A stretch of 64,000 nt of DNA from an uncultured Rhodospirillaceae bacterium (lineage in GTDB: Bacteria > Pseudomonadota > Alphaproteobacteria > Rhodospirillales > Magnetospirillaceae): contig CAIUSV010000077.1 of the NCBI GenBank assembly GCA_903901915.1, positions 1-64,000 on the forward strand. The letters run 5' to 3'. The notes under the pieces were generated by a model. That model worked only from the letters and a program-made list of their open reading frames with translations, was not told the origin of the DNA and ran no database searches. Positions 9,049-18,347 of this stretch are shown one piece after another. The position numbers and the translations under genes are program-made. Within the stretch, counting starts at the first letter, position 1. Every line of letters starts with the position of its first letter.

Positions 9049-12000
9049 TGTCACGAAACCGGCCCGGCCGGATTTTGACGTTGCCGATGGCGGGGGAGCC
9101 GGCTCAACCGATGGCGGAATTCGAGGACCTCGATGTGGCCGAGGCCGACGTCGCAAGCGGTTCGGTCGCATCGGCGGCGGAAGCGGTGTTGGCCGCGCTG
9201 ATGGCCGAAGCCGCCGTTGCCGGCCGCAACGGTGATTTGCGCACGGCGCTCGACACCTATGCCAATATCCTGGAAATGGCTCCGGGGAATCCCGATGCCT
9301 TGCTGGCCTCCGCCGCGCTTTGCCGACTGATGGGGCGTCCGCGTGATGCCTTGCGCCACTGCCTTCCCTTGCTGGAAGTGACCCCTGATCATTTCGCCGC
9401 CCGACTGGAACTGGCGGAATCCCTTGGCGTGATGGAGCGATTCCACGAAGCCCACGCCGTTCTCGATCTGCTGTTGCACGAATGGCCGGACGCGCCCGAG
9501 ACGTGGCACGGCTTGGCCCGGCTGCTGGCCGCCGAGGGCTTTGGCGACACCGCCGACATCTGTCTGCGGCGAGCGCTGGCGCTGGATCCCGCCCATTTGC
9601 CGGCGCGGGTGGCACTGGCCCGGAACCTCGCCGGGCGGGGAGATCACGACGGTGCCGTCGAGACCTTCCACCACGCCATCGCGCTTGCCTCCGATACCCC
9701 GGCGCATTACGCCGGGATGGCGGCGTCGCTGCTTGCCCTCGGGCGGCTCGACGAAGCCGCGGAGCATGTGGAACGCGCCCTGGCGCTGGACGATGAGGTC
9801 GCCGAGGCCCGGGTGGTACGGGCGGACCTGGCGGTGATCGACGGCCGGCTGGAAGAGTCGTGGGACGATGCCGCCGCGCGCTGGCAACTACCCGGCGTCG
9901 AATGGCCGGCACTTCCGGGCCAGCCGTGGGAGGGCGAAAACCCGGCCGGCGCGATCTTATTGCTGTTCACCGAGCGGGGACCGGCCGACACCGTCATGAT
10001 GGCCCGCTTCATCCCTCTGCTGGTCGAACGGGGGGCCCATGTGGTGCTGCGGGTACAGCGCCCGCTGGTGACGCTGCTGACCGGGCTGGCGGGGGTCGAG
10101 CGGGTGGTTGCCGACGACCGCCCGCTGCCCGAGGACATCCGGCCCGACCTGTCCGCCTCGCTGCTGGACCTGCCGCGCCTGCTGAAAATCGGGCAGGCGG
10201 ACATTCCCGCCCTACCCTACCTTGTCCCGCCACAGCGGCGCCGGCCGGTGGTCGTTCCCGTCGGAACAGCCATCACCCTGGGCTTGGCGTGGAGCGGCGA
10301 ACGCCCCGAGGGCGACGTTCCCCTTGCCCGCTTGCTGCGTCTGGCCGAGATACCGGGCGTGGTGGCCTTCGGCCTCGACTCCGGCACCGACGCCGTCAAT
10401 CTTGCCGATCCGTCGCTGGTGACCGACCTTGGCCCTACTATCGGCGATGCCACCGACCTTGCCGCCCGCATCGCCGAGATGGATCTGGTAATCGCAACCG
10501 ACGGCACCTGCGCCCATCTGGCGGGAGCGCTGGGCAAGCCGGTCTGGCTGATGCTTCCCGCCGCAGCCGGTCCCCACTGGATGAGAGGGCGCGACGATAC
10601 CCCGTGGTATCCGGCCATGCGGCTGTTCCGCCAGGACCGGCCCGGCGACTGGGGACCTGTGGTGGAGCGCATCGCCGCCGCCCTGGCGGCGCTGGCGGCG
10701 GAGCGGACCGAAGTCGGGGCGGCCGCGCGCCGGAACGCCACCGGTGTGGCGGCGGCCCAGACGGCCTTCTTCGCCGCCCATCTTCAGGCCGGCGACCTGC
10801 TGCTGGACCTGGGAGCCGGCGACGGACGGTTCAGCCTGGATGCCGCCGACCACGACAGCGGCGCGGTGCGAGTTCTTGCGCTGGAACCCTGCACGACCGA
10901 AGCCGACTCGCTGCGTGATGCCGTGGCGCTGTCCGGATCGGAGGCCGCCGTTGAAGTCGTCGCCGCCGCCGCCGGCAACGGTACCGGCGACATACTGGCG
11001 GCCCGCACCCCCATACGCGGCCGTCGGATTTTCGAGCTGCCCGACTGGGTGCCGGGCACCGGGAAAAGGGTCTCCGTCGATGATCTGCTGACCGAACGGA
11101 GCGATCTCGCCAACCACCGGCTGGTGGTACGTCTGGGCCAGACCGGCTGGGAGGAGGAAATTCTCGACGGGCTGCGGCGGCGCCTCGACGGCGGCCAGAT
11201 CGCGGTGGTGGCATTCGAGCATCGGCCGGAGGCACGCGCCGCCGAGACTCTGGCGGAGCTGGGTTTCAGCCTGTGGCGCTTTCCCGACCAGACCGCCAAA
11301 GGCGCGCTGGTGCCCATGAGCGGCGAATCCGGCGCCGTGCTGGCACTGGCCCCCGGCCTCGCCCCGGCCGACCACTACGGCCCGGCGTGGCTGCCGCCGT
11401 CGGACGCCGAAATCACGGGAATCCGCGCCAAGGCCGAACGGATGACCCGGGACGGCATGGACCACCATGGCGCCGGACGACTGACCCAGGCCGCCGAGTT
11501 CTATGGCGAGGCGCTGATGCTCGATCCCTTCGCCGCCGGGGCCAACGCCAACAAGGCGGTCCTGCTCAACACCGCCGGACGGCCCGAAGCGGCGGCGGCC
11601 TGCTTCGGCCGCGCCGTCGTCCGGGAGATGATCCCCGCCGTCGCCGCCAATCTCGGCGCCATCTTGCGCGAACTGCACCGGTTCGATCAGGCGGACGAGG
11701 CCTATGCCCGCGCCCTGGCGGCCGAACCCGACAATCCCCGTTTCCTGTACGGATTGGCCCAATTGCGGCGCGAGGAAGGGCGGATACGCGAAGCGCTCGA
11801 CCTGCTGGAACGGGTTCATGCCCGCCGGCCCGACGCCGCCTGGGCGCTGGCCCAGACTCGGCTGGCGGCGGGCGACATGGCCGGTGGCCTGGCGCTGCTG
11901 GGCAGCCGGCCGGCACCGCCGCCGCCATCGCCCGAAACCGAAATCTGGACCGGCGATGCCCTCGGCGGCCGGACCCTGCTGGTTCACGATCATGGCGACA

Positions 12001-12749
12001 TCATCGACACGCTGATGCTGGCGCGCTTCATTCCGCCGCTGGCGGCCCTGGGCACCGAGGTTACGGTGGCCTGCGTGCCGGAACTGGCGCCACTGATGGC
12101 GGAACTGCCGGGAGTGGTGGCGGTGACCAGCGGTGACGACCCGCTCCCCGTCTGCGATCTCCGGGCGGCATTGACCAGCCTTCCTCGTCTGCTCGGCCCC
12201 GCCGCCGTCCGGCTGCCCGCCGCCATGGCCTATCTGTCGCTGCCGGCGGGCCTGCGGCCCCGCCGCATACCCGCCAACCGCCGTTTGCGGGTCGGTGTAA
12301 CGTGGAATGCCGGCGCCCACACCTGCCCACTGGCCGCGATGCTGGCGCTGGCGGTATCGCCGGACCTGACGCTGATCGCCCTGACCGACGAAGTTGGCGG
12401 CAACGATATCGACGCCATCGGCGCCGATGCGTTGATCGATCGGCCGCAACCGTTGCCCGCCGACCTGGCCGAAGCCGCCTGCGTCATCGCCGGCCTGGAC
12501 GTGGTCATCGGCGGAGACACGGCGGAACTCCACCTTGCCGCCGCCATGGGCAAACCCGCCTGGGTCTTGCTGCCCGACCGCTTCACCTGGCGGTGGCCGC
12601 TGGGCCGTGACGATTCGCCGTGGTATCCGACCGCCCGCATCTTCCGTCCGTCGCCCGACGGATCATGGCGCGAACCGGTGGAACGGATCGCGGCGGCGCT
12701 GGCGGTGCTGGCGGCGGCAAAACACCGCGGCGACCGGGCGACCTCCTGA
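9048..12749 (+). CDS. giant TPR / glycosyltransferase / methyltransferase-like fusion protein
   Basis: A 1233-residue cytoplasmic protein that looks like two TPR-glycosyltransferase halves joined by an extra domain. Residues 45-270 are TPR helices. Residues 300-560 resemble a GT-B glycosyltransferase (TDGTCAHLAGALGKPVW, then TPWYPAMRLF). Residues 580-760 begin with a methyltransferase nucleotide-binding loop, LLLDLGAGDGRFSL, and have FkbM-like features (VDDLL). Residues 800-955 are a second TPR array. Residues 970-1225 repeat the transferase signature (GGDTAELHLAAAMGKPAW, SPWYPTARIF). Such proteins often modify surface or flagellar glycans, but the substrate is unknown. Alternative starts lie inside the first 25 residues. 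The gene overlaps the oxidoreductase by one base. Confidence 0.75.
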   Translation: MSRNRPGRILTLPMAGEPAQPMAEFEDLDVAEADVASGSVASAAEAVLAALMAEAAVAGRNGDLRTALDTYANILEMAPGNPDALLASAALCRLMGRPRDALRHCLPLLEVTPDHFAARLELAESLGVMERFHEAHAVLDLLLHEWPDAPETWHGLARLLAAEGFGDTADICLRRALALDPAHLPARVALARNLAGRGDHDGAVETFHHAIALASDTPAHYAGMAASLLALGRLDEAAEHVERALALDDEVAEARVVRADLAVIDGRLEESWDDAAARWQLPGVEWPALPGQPWEGENPAGAILLLFTERGPADTVMMARFIPLLVERGAHVVLRVQRPLVTLLTGLAGVERVVADDRPLPEDIRPDLSASLLDLPRLLKIGQADIPALPYLVPPQRRRPVVVPVGTAITLGLAWSGERPEGDVPLARLLRLAEIPGVVAFGLDSGTDAVNLADPSLVTDLGPTIGDATDLAARIAEMDLVIATDGTCAHLAGALGKPVWLMLPAAAGPHWMRGRDDTPWYPAMRLFRQDRPGDWGPVVERIAAALAALAAERTEVGAAARRNATGVAAAQTAFFAAHLQAGDLLLDLGAGDGRFSLDAADHDSGAVRVLALEPCTTEADSLRDAVALSGSEAAVEVVAAAAGNGTGDILAARTPIRGRRIFELPDWVPGTGKRVSVDDLLTERSDLANHRLVVRLGQTGWEEEILDGLRRRLDGGQIAVVAFEHRPEARAAETLAELGFSLWRFPDQTAKGALVPMSGESGAVLALAPGLAPADHYGPAWLPPSDAEITGIRAKAERMTRDGMDHHGAGRLTQAAEFYGEALMLDPFAAGANANKAVLLNTAGRPEAAAACFGRAVVREMIPAVAANLGAILRELHRFDQADEAYARALAAEPDNPRFLYGLAQLRREEGRIREALDLLERVHARRPDAAWALAQTRLAAGDMAGGLALLGSRPAPPPPSPETEIWTGDALGGRTLLVHDHGDIIDTLMLARFIPPLAALGTEVTVACVPELAPLMAELPGVVAVTSGDDPLPVCDLRAALTSLPRLLGPAAVRLPAAMAYLSLPAGLRPRRIPANRRLRVGVTWNAGAHTCPLAAMLALAVSPDLTLIALTDEVGGNDIDAIGADALIDRPQPLPADLAEAACVIAGLDVVIGGDTAELHLAAAMGKPAWVLLPDRFTWRWPLGRDDSPWYPTARIFRPSPDGSWREPVERIAAALAVLAAAKHRGDRATS

Positions 12750-12896
12750 CAGGGCACTCGCTCTCGAGCCATTGCCCTGGTTTGTTCGCCTCCCTCAGTC
12801 GCCGGGCGGGCGCCTCCGCGCCCTTGGCTACGCTTCACTATGCGCATTTGCTCCGCAAAAATGCCCGTTCCGCGGGGCCGCAATGGCCCAGGGGCG
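12747..12896. repeat. dispersed intergenic repeat, copy A
   Basis: Bases 12797-12895 match 55449-55547 with only about three differences, one of them a single-base gap. The segment begins directly at the stop codon (TGACAGGGCACT). AGGGCA and TGCCCT form a stem within the first 30 bases. The core contains GCATTT-GCTCCG-CAAAAATGC and GGGGCCGCAATGGCCC, both able to fold. It encodes nothing I recognise. Both copies abut a stop codon with the same 12 bases, which suggests a REP-like or mobile hairpin element inserted at gene ends. Confidence 0.7.
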
Positions 12897-12966
12897 AAGG
12901 AAGACGGCTTCAAGCGATTACCCAGGATCTCCTGATCCGTCCTTGACTCCACGCCCCCCTTGAAGT

Positions 12967-12981
12967 GAACATATAGGGAAC
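12967..12981 (+). promoter_or_regulatory. LexA (SOS) operator of the imuA-imuB-dnaE2 cassette
   Basis: GAAC-ATATAGG-GAAC is a perfect match to the alphaproteobacterial LexA box GAAC-N7-GAAC (GTTC-N7-GTTC on the other strand). It ends 14 bases ahead of the imuA start codon, where bound repressor would block transcription. This predicts DNA-damage induction of the mutagenesis genes. Confidence 0.88.
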
Positions 12982-12995
12982 ACGGAGTCATCATC

Positions 12996-13715
12996 ATGCC
13001 CTCTCCCGCTTTCGAGCATCTGCGCCGCCGCATTGCCGCCCTGGAAGGGGCGGTGGTCGAGGGGGCGGGCGGAACCGCGTCCTTGGGGCCGCTCGACCGC
13101 TTTTTGCCGTGGTGCGGCCTCCGGCTGGGCGCCCTGCACGAAATTTCCCCGGCCTCGCCCGGACCGCTTCGGGATGGCGCCGCGTTGGGGTTCGCCGCCG
13201 GAATGCTGGGACGGCTGACGATGCAATGCGGCAAGCCGGTGCTGTGGCTGGCCGAGACGGCACCGCCCCATGCCCCCGGCCTTGCCGCATTCGGGCTGAA
13301 CCCGGCACGGCTGGTGGTCGCTCTGCCGGGGCGTGCCGCCGCCACCCTGTGGGCACTGGAGGAGGCCGCGCGCAGCACCGCCCTGGCCGCCGTCCTGGCC
13401 GAAGTGCGCGGCATGGAGCCGATAGCGGCGCGACGGCTGCATCTGGCGGCACGGACATCGGGAACCACGGTGGTTCTGCTGAATCGGGCGGCGGCGATCA
13501 GCGCCGCCGAAACCCGGTGGCGGGTGGGCGGACTGGCCAGCGCCGACGCTCCTCGTTGGCGGGTGGATCTGGTGCGCTGCCGGGGCCGTTCACCCGACGA
13601 TGGCGGCGTAGTGGTGCGATGGGAGGTCGAGTGGGATGAAACGGCGCGTGGTTTCCGTCTGGTTGCCGAGGCTGGCCACCGACCGGCCATGCCGCAGGAC
13701 ACCAGAGTGGCATGA
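12996..13715 (+). CDS. imuA: ImuA, RecA-like SOS mutagenesis protein
   Basis: A 239-residue protein distantly related to RecA/SulA, first gene of the damage-inducible mutasome. It has the typical FLPWCGLRLGALHEI opening segment, a Walker-B-like region LVVALPGRAAATLWALEEAARS and TTVVLLN further on. No clear Walker A lysine is seen, as is common in ImuA. It acts with ImuB and DnaE2 in translesion synthesis. Its 3' end overlaps imuB by 80 bases, which points to tight translational coupling, and a LexA box lies just upstream. Confidence 0.88.
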   Translation: MPSPAFEHLRRRIAALEGAVVEGAGGTASLGPLDRFLPWCGLRLGALHEISPASPGPLRDGAALGFAAGMLGRLTMQCGKPVLWLAETAPPHAPGLAAFGLNPARLVVALPGRAAATLWALEEAARSTALAAVLAEVRGMEPIAARRLHLAARTSGTTVVLLNRAAAISAAETRWRVGGLASADAPRWRVDLVRCRGRSPDDGGVVVRWEVEWDETARGFRLVAEAGHRPAMPQDTRVA

Positions 13716-15126
13716 TACGCCGCTGGCCACCGCCGACTTGGTCGGCCACCGCCATCTGACCGCCGTCAACCGGATGGCGCAAACGGCGGGATTGCGCCCC
13801 GGCATGACGGTGGCCGAGGCGCTGGCGCTGGTTCCGGACCTGCGGCTGGCTCCCGATGATCCCGCCGGCGATCGCCGCCTGCTTACCGTCCTGGCGGAAC
13901 GATGCGGCGCCTTTTCCCCCTGGACCGCACCGGATTCGTGGCCGAACGGCTTCGGGTTGTGGCTGGACGTCACCGGCTCGGCCCATCTGTTCGGCGGCGA
14001 GGCGACCCTGCTGGACACGCTGGTCGGCAAGCTGGAGGCGCAGGGCTTCGCCACCCGCGCCGCCCTGGCCGACACTCCCGGCGCCGCCTGGGCCTGGGCG
14101 AGGTTCGGCGATCGCGCCGCTCCGGTCCTGTCCTCGGCGCAACATCTGGCACCGCTTCCCGTCGCCGCGTTGCGGCTGGAAACCGCCACCGTCCAGGGGC
14201 TGGTCGCCCTGGGACTGCGCCGTATCGGCGACCTGCTGCCTCTGCCGCGCCCCCAACTGGCCGTCCGCTTCGGCCGCGAACTGGTGTGGCGGCTGGATCA
14301 GGCGCTGGGGCGCGAGGCCGAGGCCATCACCCCCTTGCGACCGGTGGCGCCGTACCGCATCCACCTCGCCTTCGCCGAACCGATCGGGGGCAACACCGAC
14401 CTGGAGGAAGCGGTGCGACGTATGCTCGCCGCCCTGTCGCGGCAGTTGTCCGAAGGCGCCGCCGGAGCAAGGCGCCTTGCCCTCCAGGTGTTCCGGATCG
14501 ACGGCACTCTGGCCGAATGCACCATCGGCACCAACTGCGCCAACCGCGATCCGCTCCACCTGTTTCGTCTGTTCCAGGACAAGCTGGCCGATATCGATCC
14601 CGGCTTCGGCATCGAGGCATTGCGTCTAGACGCCGTCGCCACCGCCCCACAGCCGCCTGATCAGACCGATTTAGACCATTCGGCCCCCATGTCCGACCTG
14701 CCCCGTCTGCTCGATACCCTGGCCAACCGGCTGGGCGAACGACGGCTGATGCGCCTGCTGCCCCGCCCCAGCCATGTTCCCGAACGCAGCGTTTCCCGTC
14801 GGCCGGCGGGAAACGCGGTCGGCAACGGATCGTGGCCGGCGGGCCGCTATCCGCTGCATCTGCTGGACCAGCCCGAGCCGATCGAGGCCATGGCGCCGAT
14901 CCCCGACGCCCCCCCTCTGCGCTTTCGCTGGCGGGGAGGGCTGCACCTTGTCGCCCGCGCCGACGGGCCGGAACGTATCGCCCCGGAATGGTGGCACGAG
15001 GATGGGATCGAGCGGGATTATTACCGCATCGAGGACAGCGCCGGCCTGCGCTTCTGGCTGTACCGCCAGGGCCATTACGGCACGCTACCGCCGCCGCGCT
15101 GGTATCTGCATGGGATCTTCCCATGA
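13636..15126 (+). CDS. imuB: ImuB, inactive Y-family polymerase-like protein
   Basis: A 496-residue Y-family-like protein that serves as the hub of the ImuA-ImuB-DnaE2 complex and brings it to the beta clamp. The start MKRRVVSVWLPRLATDR is where active Y-family enzymes have the catalytic Asp; no acidic residue is present there, consistent with a non-catalytic role. WLDVTGSAHLFGGE, RIGDLLPLPRPQLAVRFG (a helix-hairpin-helix-like part) and a long linker with LYRQGHYG near the C-terminus follow the ImuB pattern. It overlaps imuA by 80 bases and dnaE2 by four (ATGA). Confidence 0.9.
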   Translation: MKRRVVSVWLPRLATDRPCRRTPEWHDTPLATADLVGHRHLTAVNRMAQTAGLRPGMTVAEALALVPDLRLAPDDPAGDRRLLTVLAERCGAFSPWTAPDSWPNGFGLWLDVTGSAHLFGGEATLLDTLVGKLEAQGFATRAALADTPGAAWAWARFGDRAAPVLSSAQHLAPLPVAALRLETATVQGLVALGLRRIGDLLPLPRPQLAVRFGRELVWRLDQALGREAEAITPLRPVAPYRIHLAFAEPIGGNTDLEEAVRRMLAALSRQLSEGAAGARRLALQVFRIDGTLAECTIGTNCANRDPLHLFRLFQDKLADIDPGFGIEALRLDAVATAPQPPDQTDLDHSAPMSDLPRLLDTLANRLGERRLMRLLPRPSHVPERSVSRRPAGNAVGNGSWPAGRYPLHLLDQPEPIEAMAPIPDAPPLRFRWRGGLHLVARADGPERIAPEWWHEDGIERDYYRIEDSAGLRFWLYRQGHYGTLPPPRWYLHGIFP

Positions 15127-18100
15127 GCTACGCCGAATTGCAGGCCACCAGCAACTACACCTTTCTCGAAGGCGCCTCCCACCCGGACGAACTGGCGGTA
15201 ACCGCCGCCGCCCTGGGCCTTGCCGCCGTGGCCATCACCGACCGCAACACCCTGGCCGGCGTGGTGCGGGCGCATGTGGCGGCCAAATCCGCCGGTATCC
15301 GGCTGGTGGTGGGAACCCGACTCGACCTCGGCGACGGCACCGGGCTGCTGTGCTTTCCCACCGACCGCGCCGCCTATGGCCGCCTGTGCCGCCTGCTGAC
15401 CCTGGGGCGGCGCCGCGCCCCGAAGGGCCAGTGCCACCTGGGCCGCACCGATGTCGCCGCCCACGCCCAGGGACAAATCCTGGTCGCCCTGCCACCCGAC
15501 CCCATCGACCGGGAGTTTGTCAATCAGCTGGCCGAATGGCGCGAGCTGTGCGGCGACCGGCTGTATCTTGCCGCGTCGCGCCGCTTCAAGGGTGACGACC
15601 TTGCCCGCCTCGGTTATCTCGCCACCCTGGGGGTGCCGCTGGTGGCGGTCAACGACGTGCTTTACCACACGCCCGATCGCCGCCCCCTGGCCGACGTACT
15701 GACCTGCATCCGCCTGGGCACCACCATCGTCGAGGCGGGGTGGGCGCTGTCGGCCCATGCCGAGCGCCACCTGAAACCGGCGGCCGAAATGGCACGGCTG
15801 TTCGCCGACCATCCCGATGCCATCGCGCGAACCACCGAAATCGCCGACCGTTGCCGCTTCTCGCTCGACGAACTGCGTTACCAATACCCCGACGAGATCG
15901 CTTGCGCCATGGACCCACAGACCCGGCTGGAACAATTGACCCGCCAAGGCGCCGCCATCCGTTATCCCGGCGGCGTTCCCGACAAGGTGGAAGCGATGCT
16001 GCGGCACGAACTGACACTGATCGCGCAACTGGGCTTCGCCCCTTATTTTCTTACCGTCCACGCCATCGTCGCCTTTGCCGAAAGTCGGGGTATCCTGTGC
16101 CAGGGGCGTGGCTCGGCGGCCAATTCGGCGGTGTGCTACGTCTTGCGCATCACCGCCGTCGATCCCGCCCAGATGGATCTGCTGTTCGAGCGGTTCATCA
16201 GCGCCGAACGGGGCGAGCCGCCCGACATCGACGTCGATTTCGAGCACGAGCGCCGCGAAGAGGTGATCCAGCACATCTACGAGACCTACGGCCGTGACCG
16301 CGCCGGACTGACCGCCACGGTGATCCACTACCGCACCCGCTCGGCCATCCGCGACGTCGGCAAGGTCATGGGCCTGGGCGAGGATGTGACGGCGGCGCTG
16401 GCCCGGTCCAATTCCGGCTGGGGCCGGCGCGGCATCGAGGGCGAGCGGGCGCGTGAACTGGGCCTCGACCCCACCGAGCCCAATCTGGCCCGCACCCTGG
16501 CCCTGGCCGCCGAGCTGACCGGGTTTCCCCGTCATCTGTCGCAGCATGTCGGCGGCTTCGTCATCTCGCGCGGGCGACTCGACGAGTTGGTCCCTATCGA
16601 GAACGCCGCCATGGACGGCCGCACCGTGATCGAATGGGACAAGGACGACCTGGACGCGCTCGGCCTGCTGAAGGTGGATATCCTGGCGCTCGGCATGCTG
16701 TCCTGCGTGCGCCGGAGCTTCGACCTGCTGCGCCGTCACCACGGCCTCGACTACGGTCTCGCCGACCTGCCGCGCGAGGATCCGGCGACCTACGACATGC
16801 TGTGCCGGGCGGATTCTCTGGGGGTGTTCCAGGTGGAAAGCCGCGCCCAGATGACCATGCTGCCCCGGCTCAAGCCCCGCTGCTTCTATGATCTGGTGAT
16901 CGAGGTGGCCATCGTGCGTCCCGGCCCGATCCAGGGCGATATGGTCCATCCGTACCTGCGTCGCCGCGAGGGTAAGGAGGCGATCGACTTTCCCTCCGAC
17001 GATCTGCGTCGAGTGCTGGGCAAGACCCTGGGAATCCCGCTGTTCCAGGAACAAGCCATGCGGATCGCCATCGTCGCCGCCGGGTTCACCCCCGCCGAAG
17101 CCGACGGTCTGCGCCGTGCCATGGCCGCCTTCCGCCGCACCGGCATGATCGGCCACTACCACGACAAGCTGATCGGCGGCATGGTCGCCAGAGGCTATGA
17201 CGCCACCTTCGCCGAGCGGGTGTTCAAACAGATCGAGGGCTTCGGCGAGTACGGCTTTCCCGAAAGCCACGCCGCCTCGTTCGCCCATCTGGTCTATGTC
17301 TCGGCCTGGCTGAAATGCCATCATCCGGCGATATTCGCCTGCGCCCTGCTCAACAGCCAGCCCATGGGCTTCTACGCCCCGGCCCAGATCGTGCGCGACG
17401 CCGCCGGACATGGCGTCCCGGTGCTGCCGGTAGACATCAACCACAGCGCCTGGGATTGCACCTTGGAAAACGGAACCGCCCTGCGGCTGGGCCTGCGTCT
17501 GGTCGAAGGATTGGGGCGGGTCGCCGCCGAGCGGCTGGTAGCGGCGCGCGATACCCCCTATGCAAGCCCGTATGACCTGTGGCGCCGCGCCGGCCTCGGT
17601 CGGACGGCACTGGATCGCCTGGCCGCCGCCGACGGTTTCGGCTCGGTCGGGCTGAACCGTCGCGCCGCCACCTGGGCGGTCAAGGGCCTGGACGCGCCCC
17701 CCCTGCCGCTGTTCGAGGACACCCCGCCGCCGCCGGAACCATCGCCCCCCCTGCCCCCGGCCACCGACGGCGAGGAGGTGGTGGGCGATTATGCCGCACT
17801 GAAACTGTCGCTGAAAAGCCACCCGCTGGCCCTGCTGCGCCAAGCCCTGCACCGGGACGGCGTCCACGCCAACCGGAGCCTGGGAGAACGCAAGGGCGGC
17901 ACCATCGCCGTCGCCGGCCTGGTGCTGGTCCGCCAGCGTCCCGGCAGCGCCAAGGGCGTGATCTTCCTGACCCTGGAGGATGAAACCGGCATCGCCAATA
18001 TCGTCGTGTGGCCGGACGTGTTCGAGAGCTTTCGCCGCCAGGTGATCGGCGCCCGGCTGCTGCGGGTCGATGGCCGCATTCAGCGCCAGGACGCCGTGAT

Positions 18101-18191
18101 CCATGTGGTGGCGCAAGCCATTACCGATCTGACGCCGAGATTGGACGCCCTGGCGGCGGGGGGAAAGTACCCGTCTCGCGACTTTCACTGA
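15123..18191 (+). CDS. dnaE2: error-prone DNA polymerase III alpha subunit DnaE2 (ImuC)
   Basis: The catalytic polymerase of the SOS mutasome, 1022 residues, shorter than replicative DnaE as expected for DnaE2. The PHP domain is first (YAELQATSNYTFLEGASHP, then AITDRNTLAGVVRAH). The polymerase core has GRGSAANSAVCYVL and the acidic pair in PPDIDVDFEHERREE (about residues 365-380). GFGEYGFPESHAASFA is near 700. An OB-fold close to the C-terminus contains VIFLTLEDETGIANIVVWP. The ATG overlaps the imuB stop, which fixes the start. It carries out mutagenic lesion bypass after DNA damage. Confidence 0.95.
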   Translation: MSYAELQATSNYTFLEGASHPDELAVTAAALGLAAVAITDRNTLAGVVRAHVAAKSAGIRLVVGTRLDLGDGTGLLCFPTDRAAYGRLCRLLTLGRRRAPKGQCHLGRTDVAAHAQGQILVALPPDPIDREFVNQLAEWRELCGDRLYLAASRRFKGDDLARLGYLATLGVPLVAVNDVLYHTPDRRPLADVLTCIRLGTTIVEAGWALSAHAERHLKPAAEMARLFADHPDAIARTTEIADRCRFSLDELRYQYPDEIACAMDPQTRLEQLTRQGAAIRYPGGVPDKVEAMLRHELTLIAQLGFAPYFLTVHAIVAFAESRGILCQGRGSAANSAVCYVLRITAVDPAQMDLLFERFISAERGEPPDIDVDFEHERREEVIQHIYETYGRDRAGLTATVIHYRTRSAIRDVGKVMGLGEDVTAALARSNSGWGRRGIEGERARELGLDPTEPNLARTLALAAELTGFPRHLSQHVGGFVISRGRLDELVPIENAAMDGRTVIEWDKDDLDALGLLKVDILALGMLSCVRRSFDLLRRHHGLDYGLADLPREDPATYDMLCRADSLGVFQVESRAQMTMLPRLKPRCFYDLVIEVAIVRPGPIQGDMVHPYLRRREGKEAIDFPSDDLRRVLGKTLGIPLFQEQAMRIAIVAAGFTPAEADGLRRAMAAFRRTGMIGHYHDKLIGGMVARGYDATFAERVFKQIEGFGEYGFPESHAASFAHLVYVSAWLKCHHPAIFACALLNSQPMGFYAPAQIVRDAAGHGVPVLPVDINHSAWDCTLENGTALRLGLRLVEGLGRVAAERLVAARDTPYASPYDLWRRAGLGRTALDRLAAADGFGSVGLNRRAATWAVKGLDAPPLPLFEDTPPPPEPSPPLPPATDGEEVVGDYAALKLSLKSHPLALLRQALHRDGVHANRSLGERKGGTIAVAGLVLVRQRPGSAKGVIFLTLEDETGIANIVVWPDVFESFRRQVIGARLLRVDGRIQRQDAVIHVVAQAITDLTPRLDALAAGGKYPSRDFH

Positions 18192-18347
18192 GGACATGTC
18201 GACCGTCTTGCGCGCCATCACCCTTTCCGGCATGACCTGTAACAATTTCGTCATATATTGTTCATGTATTGTGTGATGCCATGATACGCGGCACCGACAG
18301 CCAAGATGCCGTCCCAATGCGATTCCATCATCCACGGTGATTGTCCC

